The position numbers and the translations under genes were made by a program. This document shows positions 18,101 to 25,978 of a stretch of DNA of 64,000 nt, piece after piece. Position 1 is the first letter of the stretch; every line of letters begins with the position of its first letter. The DNA is from a bacterium (GTDB lineage: Bacteria; Chloroflexota; Chloroflexia; Chloroflexales; Kallotenuaceae): assembly GCA_016781525.1 (NCBI GenBank), contig JADDQE010000263.1, positions 25,342-89,341 of the forward strand, read 5' to 3'. The notes beneath the pieces are model-generated. The model saw only the letters and a program-made list of their open reading frames with translations, had not been told where the DNA came from and did not search any database.

Positions 18101-19222
18101 TTGAACATCGAGACGCTTGCCATTCATGCCGGCCAGGATATCGACCCCGCTACGGGCTCGGTTATCCCGCCGATCTATCTGTCGACTACCTTTGAGCGGG
18201 CCGCCGACGGGACTTTTCCCCAGAGTTACATGTACACCCGCAACGCCAATCCCAACCGAACAATACTGGAGCGCTGCCTGAGTGCGCTGGAAGATGGCGT
18301 CGAGTGTGCGGCCTTCGGCTCGGGTCTCGCGGCAACGATGAGTATCTTTCAGGCGCTCCGGCCCGGTGATCATGTGGTCGCCCCTGACGACGCCTATCAC
18401 GGCGTGTCGCGCCTCCTGCGTGAGATCATGGCGCGCTGGGGCTTGACCTATACCGCGGTTGACATGACCGATCTCGGCGCAGTGCGCGCCGCGCTCCAGC
18501 CGCAGACGCGTCTGATCTGGATCGAAACTCCGTCAAATCCTCGGCTCAAGGTCGCCGACATCGAAGCGATTGCGGGGATTGCCCATGATGTGGGAGCGCT
18601 ATGTGTGGTCGACAACACCTGGGCGACGCCAGTTCAGCAGCGACCCTTGGAGCTTGGGGCCGACCTGGTGCTGCACGCCACAACCAAGTATTTGGGCGGC
18701 CATAGTGATGTACTGGGCGGTGCCGTGGTGACGCGCGAGCTGTCGCCAATCTTCGAGCAGGTGCGCTTCCTCCAGGCAAACGGCGGCGCGGTCCCCTCCC
18801 CATTCGACTGCTGGCTGTTGCTGCGCGGTATCCAAACGCTCGCCTACCGCGTTCGCGCTCACGCCGAGAACGCAATGCGCGTTGCGCGCTTCCTTGCTAG
18901 CCACCCTCGTATCGAGCGGGTCCACTACCCGGGTTTGGAAACCCATCCTGGGCACGCGGTCGCCACACGTCAGATGCGCGGCTTTGGCGGCATGCTATCG
19001 ATCGAGGTTCATGGCGGCGAGGGGGCCGCGATGGCGGTCGCTGGCCGCCTCCAGATTTTTACGCGCGCTACCAGTCTCGGGGGTATCGAGAGCTTGATTG
19101 AGCACCGCGCCTCGATCGAGGGGCCGGAAAGCAAGACGCCGCCCAGCTTGCTGCGCGTCTCAGTCGGGCTGGAGCACCCAGATGATTTGATTGCCGATCT
19201 TGAGCAGGCGCTAGCCGAGTAA
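18101..19222 (+). CDS. Cys/Met metabolism PLP enzyme (cystathionine gamma-synthase/lyase type)
   Basis: Trans-sulfuration family enzyme of 373 residues. The start is TTG 18101, with CGGAG seven bases upstream and the family opening IETLAIHAGQ; longer versions to 18011 add an unlike leader. Key residues: YTRNANPNR near residue 45, the cofactor-stacking region GSGLAATMS, IETPSNPRLKV, DNTWATP with the PLP-pairing Asp, and the Schiff-base Lys at K196 in ATTKYLGGHSDVLGG. Family members act as cystathionine gamma-synthase, gamma-lyase, O-acetylhomoserine sulfhydrylase or methionine gamma-lyase, and sequence alone does not decide among them. It is not in an operon with other sulfur genes. Confidence 0.9.
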   Translation: MNIETLAIHAGQDIDPATGSVIPPIYLSTTFERAADGTFPQSYMYTRNANPNRTILERCLSALEDGVECAAFGSGLAATMSIFQALRPGDHVVAPDDAYHGVSRLLREIMARWGLTYTAVDMTDLGAVRAALQPQTRLIWIETPSNPRLKVADIEAIAGIAHDVGALCVVDNTWATPVQQRPLELGADLVLHATTKYLGGHSDVLGGAVVTRELSPIFEQVRFLQANGGAVPSPFDCWLLLRGIQTLAYRVRAHAENAMRVARFLASHPRIERVHYPGLETHPGHAVATRQMRGFGGMLSIEVHGGEGAAMAVAGRLQIFTRATSLGGIESLIEHRASIEGPESKTPPSLLRVSVGLEHPDDLIADLEQALAE

Positions 19223-19287
19223 TGGGCGGCGGGCGACCTACGGGACTGTTTGTAGTGTGGTCGTGATCAACTGGTGCGCAGGTCGTC

Positions 19288-19848
19288 TCACGGTTCACCT
19301 GGCGGCTGCGATCCTGGGACTGACACTCCCTGTCCCAAACGCAGCCGCCGCAGCAGCTCGCCCAGGCTCGCCACGATGAGCACTCCGCCAACCACTGTCA
19401 GTGTGTCGTCGAGCGTCGGCTTAAATCCGCCTAGGGCGGTCAAAAGTGTGGTGGAGGCGGCGGGGGCGTGCTGGGCACGGAATAGCAGGGTGCCGACCAT
19501 CGTGAGCCCGACGGCAAGCACGCCGGCCCAGACGCGGATCGGCGTGAGCTCGCCGGTCTTAAGTACGGATGGAGCGGTTGTCGCTCCCAGCAGCACTACG
19601 GCAAGGAAGGCTGCCCCAAGACCGATCAGGTTGCCCGCCACCGCGTTGTAGAAGCGCGCGCTTGGGTGCTCGGGTGTCTCGACCTGCAAGAAGGCAGTGG
19701 AGGCCAGGCTGGCAAAGAGCCAGGGCCGATCAACGACCAACCCGGTGAGACCGAGTAACAAGACCAGGGCGGCCGTGAGGACCGGCGCCCAGATGATATC
19801 GGGCATCCTGGGCGGCGAGAGCTTGGATTGTGGTTGTTTGTTGGGCAT
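19288..19848 (-). CDS. HPP-family integral membrane protein
   Basis: Membrane protein of 186 residues with four to five hydrophobic helices (about residues 17-38, 43-56, 68-90, 103-124, 140-165). It carries the HPP-type features of an ETPEHPSARFYNAVAGN loop and a second QHAPAASTTLLTALGG loop, which correspond to the conserved HPP motifs before membrane helices. HPP proteins are linked to nitrite or other anion transport in some bacteria and plastids, but function here is not established. The C terminus is a short charged tail (LLRRLRLGQG). No good ribosome site is seen before the ATG. Confidence 0.7.
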   Translation of the reverse strand: MPNKQPQSKLSPPRMPDIIWAPVLTAALVLLLGLTGLVVDRPWLFASLASTAFLQVETPEHPSARFYNAVAGNLIGLGAAFLAVVLLGATTAPSVLKTGELTPIRVWAGVLAVGLTMVGTLLFRAQHAPAASTTLLTALGGFKPTLDDTLTVVGGVLIVASLGELLRRLRLGQGVSVPGSQPPGEP

Positions 19849-19986
19849 ATGATTGTGAAGGTAGCGCTTGCCGAGGTACGCGCATGCCCCTCAAGCATCT
19901 AATAGGGCGATTGTCAGGGCGGACACTCCCTCAAGCTCAACCGGAGCGACATGCCCCAGCTCGCGCTTGTGGCAATCTGTTTGTGG

Positions 19987-20481
19987 CTAGCTTGGGGATT
20001 CTGCTACTTTGTTAGACACCTCAGGATTGGCCCAAGAGACATACTTCGGAATCGCGCTAATACCGCCGCTGCGCTCCAAAACAGCGTACTTGATCTGATC
20101 CAGACGCTCAACGCCAAACTGTGCCCGCGCTTGCTCTAGGATATCGTCCTCGGTCACGCGCACCCGCTTTAGTCGATCCTGATGGATGTGACCATCTTCA
20201 ATCAGCAGCAGCGGCACGTCGTTGAGGAACTTGTCGACCTTCGTCGAGCGGGTGCCGAGGAACTGCATGAGCACATTAACCCCGATCAGAGTCAACACCA
20301 GGAGGAAGGAATTGGTCATCGACTCGTCGCCGTCGATGAGCGCCTGCTGGATCGATTCGGAGATGATGAGGAGCAGAACCGCATCAAAGGTCGTTATCTC
20401 CGCTAATGCCCGCTTGCCGCTAATGCGAAAGATCAGCAACAAGAAGAAGTAGGTAGCGAGGCCTCGTAAAATTGAATCCAT
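19987..20481 (-). CDS. DUF421 (YetF/YcaP-type) membrane protein
   Basis: 164 residues: three N-terminal membrane helices (about 5-25, 35-52, 60-80) and a cytoplasmic alpha/beta domain. Family hallmarks are FRISGKRALAEITTFDAVLLLIISE, GDESMTNSF, and in the soluble part PLLLIEDGHI...RLKRVRVTEDDILEQARAQFGVERLDQIKYAVLE. The ATG has AGGAG with seven bases spacing. The gene is preceded on the same strand by a single-pass membrane protein (20588-21094), a pairing often seen with DUF421 genes. Its physiological role is not known. Confidence 0.88.
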   Translation of the reverse strand: MDSILRGLATYFFLLLIFRISGKRALAEITTFDAVLLLIISESIQQALIDGDESMTNSFLLVLTLIGVNVLMQFLGTRSTKVDKFLNDVPLLLIEDGHIHQDRLKRVRVTEDDILEQARAQFGVERLDQIKYAVLERSGGISAIPKYVSWANPEVSNKVAESPS

Positions 20482-20587
20482 GTCGAGACTCCTGGTGATC
20501 TTGCACCCTACAATGATTGAGTGGCTAGCCGACGTGGTTCAAGCGGAGCGTAGCGCATCCCAAGGTTGGCTTCATAAGCTCCGCCGG

Positions 20588-21094
20588 CTAGGGGTAAATC
20601 ATTTGCTTGAATGTGTGCTCCGGCCCGCCTTCGAGGCCGACGCGGACCTCGTGTTGGCCGATCGTGATCGGCATAAAGTTGAACGTAAGCTTATTGACCT
20701 CGCCGGCATTAGCTACCTTAAAGACATAGGTCAGCCGGTCGCCCGCGGTCTCAACACTGTCTGGCTCAGGGACAACATTCTGGATCTCCACCTGCTCCAG
20801 GTACTCGCGATTCACGGAGATGCGCGCCTCTTCCCCCTGAACAGCCCCCGGCTGTACCGCGATCTTCATCTCCACTGGCGCCCGATGGCGAACAAAGCGT
20901 CCATACTGAACTTGTAGTGGTGTGCCTTCACCCGCTGTGGCGGCACTGAATGGACCCGCACCTAAAAACCCGGCGAATGCGGCAACCATCAGCAACCCGA
21001 AGAATATCCAGCCGACTCTCTGTGCTATCCATGAACGGCGTTGATAGTCGAGATCCTGGCTGAGCTCGATGTCGCCGATGCGTTCCATTGCCAT
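20588..21094 (-). CDS. Single-pass membrane protein upstream of DUF421 gene
   Basis: 168 residues of unknown function. A cytoplasmic start (MERIGDIELSQDLDYQRRSW) leads into one hydrophobic helix at about residues 28-46, followed by an outside domain of about 115 residues rich in beta strands and acidic residues (FVRHRAPVEMKIAV through YVFKVANAGEVNKLTFNFMPI). AGGAGG sits just before the first ATG, with a second ATG two codons later also possible. It is followed by the DUF421 gene after 106 nt, and I infer the two proteins act together at the membrane. Confidence 0.7.
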   Translation of the reverse strand: MAMERIGDIELSQDLDYQRRSWIAQRVGWIFFGLLMVAAFAGFLGAGPFSAATAGEGTPLQVQYGRFVRHRAPVEMKIAVQPGAVQGEEARISVNREYLEQVEIQNVVPEPDSVETAGDRLTYVFKVANAGEVNKLTFNFMPITIGQHEVRVGLEGGPEHTFKQMIYP

Positions 21095-22032
21095 GGGACC
21101 CTCCTAAAGACGCTTGTGCGATTGCGAGCCTGGATCGAGCGCGTGAGCAAGCCCTATGCCAATAACGCAGCGCCGGTCCGGCACAGCTCCGTCCTGGTAT
21201 TCCAAATATCAGGACGCCCGCATACACTCGCCGTGGTCAGCCGCCATGCACGCGAGACCCCTGGGCCGCACCTCGTTCTCGGGGAGGTGATCGAGGCGTG
21301 CAGACCTACCTTCGAATTGCGCCACGATCGGGATTTCCGGGCCCGGCTCGCTGATAACCTGCGGTACTGCCAACAGACCCATACTTCGTTCTCGTAGCTC
21401 CAGCCCAATAGTCCTAGCAGTTCATACCCACGTGATGGCTGTTGCCGTACGACCAACGCACTTGTTCCAAAATTCTTTAACTGTGATATATCTACTACAG
21501 AGACCTGTATGTGGTGTGATGAACAAGGCGCGGCACCTGCACCAGCGGCATTGCTTCGACCAAGACCCTCATGCAAACGTACTCCGGGCTCACGACTGTT
21601 TCCGCTTGTTCACACAACCCAAGCACCAGCACCGCTTAACGAGAGACCGTCAGGAGTATTTGAATGTCGTAGGTGCCTACAGCTATGTTGGTGGAACTTA
21701 GGTCCTTGCTTAAGCGCCCAGTCCGGGGTAGCCCACCTGCTCGCCTGCACGCTTCAATCGGCTGCCGGTCGCTGGTAATCCGGCTACGGAGTGTGCCCTA
21801 AGCTGTTTTTTTTCCTGCTCTGACCCCCCTGCGCAGACCTTTTCTCCATACCATGTCTCAGTCGCTGTTCCATCGTGGCCCGTTGCCCGGCAGCGTTGCG
21901 TGTGTCGGCTTAACAGGCAGGCGCAGCTGTGCAAGCGCGTTGGGGGTGTCCGCTACCTGGCGACTCGGATAAGTTGGAGCCGGATTTGGGTGCTCTTGCA
22001 GCTCCCAAACATCAATCATTACTCGGAGAAAT
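21095..22032. other. 938-nt gene-poor region, possible transposase debris
   Basis: No gene with good support. Base composition is less GC-rich than around it, with a T8 run near 21806-21813. The only frame with any protein-like feel is 21432-21701 (plus), whose last third (CFRLFTQP, then RQEYLNVVGAYSYVGG) vaguely resembles the central part of an IS630-type transposase; no terminal repeats were seen. The promoter of the FHA operon must lie at the right end, though no clear hexamers were found; GGAG is placed 4 nt before the FHA start. Confidence 0.35.
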
Positions 22033-22929
22033 ATGAGCGAGCAAGCACTTTGGCACCAGTTGAATACGCTTGGCGGTCTGCAGCACGGCTGGTGGTATAA
22101 CGCGGTCGTAACGCCTGCCCTGTTTGTGTCGATTGGCGCACTGCTTCTGATGGTTTGGGCCGGCCGGCAGGTCGAACGTAAAATGAGTCTCTTTCTGCTC
22201 TGTTGCGTAGCCTGCGTTCCGCCCTTGTTGATCGTGCCGTCGTTCTATGTCGCGCTCGAGCCCCGTTACGCAATGGCCTACGCGGGTCTACCCTGGCCGT
22301 CTGCCCCCAACCAGCTACCACGTCAGGCTACGCAAAGCCTAACTATCTATCTCGGGACCCTAGCCCAGTTGGGCATTACGGGCGCGATCGTTGGGCTCAT
22401 GTTTGGGTTAGGAAGCTTGTCCGTGAGCGCCTCGGCGAGTAATGTCCCAGGCCTCAGCGGTGCCGCGCGGCAAATCACCCAGGTCGTGCGTGACAAAACC
22501 CAGCGCTTCCGACGCAATGCCAACGGAACCGATCAAGCGGCGGTAAGCAGCCTCTTGAGCACGCCATACGGACGGCTCACGGTGTTGACGGCTCCCCATA
22601 CGGGCACGCAGTTCGCCGTACGCCCGCGTAACACGATCGGCCGCAAAGAGTGTGACATTGTCTTGAGCAACGTCATCGTTTCCAAACAGCACGCGCAGCT
22701 TGACGTCGACGAGCACGGGCAAACCACGATCGCCGATCAAGGGAGCGCAAACGGCTTGTTCGTGTACCGCCTGACTGTTGCCGGGGTGGATGAAAGGCAC
22801 GATCTTGGAGTGTTAAATGGGCAACCGTTTACGCTGCAATCGGGCGACACAATCGCTCTGGGCGATCCAGACCATCCGGATGATGGCGAACACGCGGTGA
22901 AGCTGCGCTTTGATCGCGACCGCTTCTAA
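22033..22929 (+). CDS. Membrane-anchored FHA-domain protein
   Basis: 298 residues. Three hydrophobic helices at about 25-45, 52-74 and 104-130 anchor the protein. A linker then leads to a cytoplasmic FHA domain at about 195-290, with the phosphothreonine-binding residues in NTIGRKECDIVL (Gly-Arg), VSKQHAQL (Ser and His) and DQGSANGLFV (Asn). FHA domains bind phosphothreonine peptides, so this is the likely docking partner of the kinase encoded two genes downstream. It heads the FHA-VWA-kinase-phosphatase cluster, all on the plus strand with gaps of about 40 to 55 nt. Confidence 0.9.
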   Translation: MSEQALWHQLNTLGGLQHGWWYNAVVTPALFVSIGALLLMVWAGRQVERKMSLFLLCCVACVPPLLIVPSFYVALEPRYAMAYAGLPWPSAPNQLPRQATQSLTIYLGTLAQLGITGAIVGLMFGLGSLSVSASASNVPGLSGAARQITQVVRDKTQRFRRNANGTDQAAVSSLLSTPYGRLTVLTAPHTGTQFAVRPRNTIGRKECDIVLSNVIVSKQHAQLDVDEHGQTTIADQGSANGLFVYRLTVAGVDERHDLGVLNGQPFTLQSGDTIALGDPDHPDDGEHAVKLRFDRDRF

Positions 22930-22971
22930 TCCAAGAGTGACGATGACTTGCTTGGGGAGAGGAGGACCACC

Positions 22972-24162
22972 ATGAGTACAGAATGGACCGGCCATCGGCT
23001 ACGCTGGTTGAGGAATATCGTCGGTTCGGTTGGATTGCTCGCTGTGCTCGCGACAAGTGCCTCGGCGCAGTCCAGCCTGACGGTCAAGGTTTTGGAAAGC
23101 CACGCCGCCTTCCCGGAGCCCGCCGCGCTCGTCGAGGTCGTCGACGCAAATGGCGGTCCTGTGACGGGCCTGCGCCGTGAGCACTTCACGATTCTCCAAG
23201 ATGGCAAACCGGTGACACCTGATGCCATCGACGTCAACGAGATCTCAGTTGCAAAACAGGGACCAGCCCTGGCCGTGGTGCTGGATGCGAGCAAGCTTCT
23301 CGGCTCATCCGAAGTGGAAGTCGCACGAGCCGCCGCGGTGGCACTGCTGCAAACGCGGCTTGACACCGCCCCGAATGACCCACAGTATGTAAGCCTCTTC
23401 GTCCCTTCCGGTAAGCTAGACCAGCCCAGCCATGTTGCCGATTTCGCCGGCTTTACGCACGACCACAATGCCGTCGTCAACTATCTCAATACGCGGCTGG
23501 AGCTTCAGCCAGGCACGACGAGGCTCTACGCGGTTGTACGTGAAGCGATTGCAGCAGTGAGCAAGAAGGCGCGTGAGCGCGGAACTCCAGCTTATATCGC
23601 GGTTTTCAGCGATGGTCGGGATACGCTCAGCGCTGCCGAGTTCGAGACAGCGTTGTCCTCGGCGCGTCAAAGCAATGTCCGTATGTTGACGGTGCGCTAC
23701 GGTTCGGCGAAAGGTGGCGAGGCCGGGATCGAACGCTTACGACGCTTGGCCGAAGAGACACAAGGCCAGTTCCTCGACGCCCCTGCTCCGGCACTGGTCG
23801 GCGCTACGTATGCACGGCTCGCTCAGGTCACGCCCCGCAGCACGTACCGCCTCAGCTTTGTATCCACCCTGCCGGCAGATGAGGAGGTTCACAGCTGGCA
23901 GGTGCTGGCAAACGTCGATGGGCGGGAAGCGCAGAGCCAGCGCCTGCTCTTTCAAGCGCTGTTGCCGTCGCAGCAGCTTCGGCCGCTGAGCTCCATTCTC
24001 ACCGACTACCTGTGGCGTGCGGTGCCCGCGGCGATGCTCCTCAGTGGCCTGCTCACGCTCGGCGTCGCACTATGGCAGCGCAGCACACGCGCAGAGAGCC
24101 GCCGTCTAGGCCGGGGCCTTGGCGATGCAGCCACGCTCAGAAGCTCCAGTACGCGAACCTAA
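22972..24162 (+). CDS. Exported VWA-domain protein, C-terminal membrane anchor
   Basis: 396 residues from ATG 22972, which has AGGAGG six bases upstream. Residues 1-32 form a signal peptide ending in TSASAQ. A short beta domain (VKVLESHAAFPEPAALVEVVD, LRREHFTILQDGKPV) precedes a von Willebrand A fold at about 90-270: AVVLDAS begins the metal site but the usual DxSxS is degenerate (DASKL), then YIAVFSDGRD gives the later Asp. A final helix at about 355-378 (VPAAMLLSGLLTLGVALW) and a basic tail anchor it, with the VWA part outside. It is probably a protein-protein contact or surface module working with the kinase in the same operon. Confidence 0.85.
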   Translation: MSTEWTGHRLRWLRNIVGSVGLLAVLATSASAQSSLTVKVLESHAAFPEPAALVEVVDANGGPVTGLRREHFTILQDGKPVTPDAIDVNEISVAKQGPALAVVLDASKLLGSSEVEVARAAAVALLQTRLDTAPNDPQYVSLFVPSGKLDQPSHVADFAGFTHDHNAVVNYLNTRLELQPGTTRLYAVVREAIAAVSKKARERGTPAYIAVFSDGRDTLSAAEFETALSSARQSNVRMLTVRYGSAKGGEAGIERLRRLAEETQGQFLDAPAPALVGATYARLAQVTPRSTYRLSFVSTLPADEEVHSWQVLANVDGREAQSQRLLFQALLPSQQLRPLSSILTDYLWRAVPAAMLLSGLLTLGVALWQRSTRAESRRLGRGLGDAATLRSSSTRT

Positions 24163-24217
24163 ACCCCGTTATGCGGCGCCATCTCGTTTGCGCCGTAGCT
24201 TGGATTGTTGAACGGCA

Positions 24218-25939
24218 ATGGCAGTCTACCGCAAGATCAAAGCGTTTACGTTTCGCGACTATGTTGTGTTGGGGGAGCTGGGCAGCGGCGTGACCGGCAA
24301 GGTCTATCTTGCTCGCCGAGGCGATGACCCGACGTTGGCTGCGCTCAAGCTCCTGCACGCCGATGCTGACGCACTGGTGCGTGACCTGTTTTTCAACGAG
24401 CAGCGCTTGCTGCGCAAAGCCAACCATCCCAATCTGGTGCGCTACCTGGACGGAGGCTCGGAGTCGCGCCACGCGTATCTTGCTACGCGCTACGCCGAGG
24501 GGATGCGCCTCGATCAGCTGCTAGGGGCAGCCATGGCTCCGGCCGCCGTTGTGCGGATTGTCGAGCAGGCGGCCTCCGCCCTCGATTATCTCCATCAGGG
24601 CCACCCCGATCATCCTATCATCCATTGCGACGTCGCGCCACGGAACATCGTTGTCGACGACCAGGGCGCCGTCGTGCTGCTTGACCTTAGTAGCGCGCGT
24701 ACCAGTTTTTTTGCGCCCGCCGACAACGCAAGCCTGCTTTCGCCCGGTTACTGCGCGCCCGAGCAGCTGCAGCACCAGCCGACAATCGCCAGTGATCAGT
24801 TCGCACTTGCCGTGATCGCCTTCGAGCTCCTGACGGGATCAAGGCTGCGGCGCAGCCGCGGCGATGCTGATGCGGATTGCCGGGTAATTGCCGCCCGCTG
24901 CCCACGTCATCTGCGGCATACCGTGGAGGTGCTGCTACGGGCGCTGAACCGCTCGTCCGACGCCCGCTTCCCTACGTGTAGCGCGTTCGCCGCTCAACTC
25001 GAGCGTGCGCTCCGTGACGACCAACAGCTGGGTAATGTGGATCCTGAGGCGCTAACCGCACACGTCGAGCGCCAGCTACATCGCAAGCGGCGTGGCAGTG
25101 CGCGCCAGTCCTGGGCACTCGCTGGCGTTGTCGGCTTAGCCGCGGCAGGGCTGTTGATCGGCGGCCGTCCCCTATTACCCACTGACGTCGGCGCTGAGCT
25201 ATCCCTGGCTGTTCCTATGCTTCAGCCGACGGCGACAATCGCGACGCGAGAGCCGATTGCGCAGCCGCCGCCCTCATCACAAGCAGGGCTCGTTCCGACG
25301 GCAACCCTCGATGCCATGGTCATTCCAATTGAGCGCGAGACACCGACCACGGCTCCCTCCTTGGTGCCGACGGCCTTGGCAACAGGGTTGCCAACGACAA
25401 AGCCCCGAGTAGCGGCCTCATCACCATTACCATCACCATCACGATCACCATCACCATCACGATCACCATCACCATCGCCATCGCCATCACCATCACGATC
25501 ACCATCACCATCACCATCGCCATCGCGATCGCCTACTGCCCGTCCGGGGACGGCAGTGCCGACGCAACAGGCGGCTACCCCACCGCCGCAGACTGCCTCG
25601 CCGACTACGACTCCTGCACCGGTGGTCAGTCGACAGATGCCGGATCTGCGGGGGTATGGCGAAAATCAGGCCAAAGTGGTCCTTGATGGCTTGGGTATTC
25701 AGTCGGCTCAGATCGAGGTGCAGTACCAGAGTCGCGTGCATCTAGGCCCGCTCTTCGATCAGGTTCCAGCGTATGCGGTGGTCAGCTCGATGCCCGAGCC
25801 CGGCACGCCGCTTAGCTCGGCCAGCATCGTTATTTTGGGTATTCGCGCGCCAGATGAGTCTGTCACGCCGCAACCCGCTGTGACAACAGATCCCTCGGTC
25901 ATCCATCCTGATGTCTTTGACGTTCAGCCCAACCCGTAA
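24218..25939 (+). CDS. Ser/Thr protein kinase with external PASTA domain
   Basis: 573 residues. The kinase domain covers about 12-265: Gly loop GELGSGVTGKVYLA (19-32), ATP Lys K44 in AALKLL, catalytic loop HCDVAPRN (136-143) with Asp138 and Asn143, metal Asp156 in DLS, and CAPEQ (179-183). The loop replaces HRD by HCD and DFG by DLS, so it is a non-RD kinase with an altered but chemically complete active site. A membrane helix at about 299-316 follows. Outside lie a Pro/Thr/Ser-rich stalk with a Ser-Pro/Ser-Arg repeat (about 401-438) and one PASTA domain at about 474-549 (MPDLRGYGENQAKVVLDGLGI). PASTA domains often bind muropeptides. The adjacent PP2C is the natural antagonist. Confidence 0.93.
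   Translation: MAVYRKIKAFTFRDYVVLGELGSGVTGKVYLARRGDDPTLAALKLLHADADALVRDLFFNEQRLLRKANHPNLVRYLDGGSESRHAYLATRYAEGMRLDQLLGAAMAPAAVVRIVEQAASALDYLHQGHPDHPIIHCDVAPRNIVVDDQGAVVLLDLSSARTSFFAPADNASLLSPGYCAPEQLQHQPTIASDQFALAVIAFELLTGSRLRRSRGDADADCRVIAARCPRHLRHTVEVLLRALNRSSDARFPTCSAFAAQLERALRDDQQLGNVDPEALTAHVERQLHRKRRGSARQSWALAGVVGLAAAGLLIGGRPLLPTDVGAELSLAVPMLQPTATIATREPIAQPPPSSQAGLVPTATLDAMVIPIERETPTTAPSLVPTALATGLPTTKPRVAASSPLPSPSRSPSPSRSPSPSPSPSPSRSPSPSPSPSRSPTARPGTAVPTQQAATPPPQTASPTTTPAPVVSRQMPDLRGYGENQAKVVLDGLGIQSAQIEVQYQSRVHLGPLFDQVPAYAVVSSMPEPGTPLSSASIVILGIRAPDESVTPQPAVTTDPSVIHPDVFDVQPNP
25418..25531 (+). repeat. Hexanucleotide tandem repeat encoding a Ser-Pro/Ser-Arg stalk
   Basis: About 19 copies of a 6-bp unit, mostly CCATCA with CGATCA and CCATCG variants, inside the kinase gene. 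It reads as alternating Ser-Pro and Ser-Arg. The opposite strand reads Met-Val/Met-Ile repeats and is not a gene. Such a run can change length by slippage, always in frame when whole units are lost or gained. Confidence 0.9.
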
Positions 25940-25978
25940 CCACCTCGTCGGGCAAAATCCAAGGAGCAGCAGTACGCT

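Noticed and set aside
25320..25523. Minus-strand frame of alternating Met-Val/Met-Ala/Met-Ile
   Set aside because: It is the reverse reading of the hexamer repeat inside the kinase gene and has no ribosome site.
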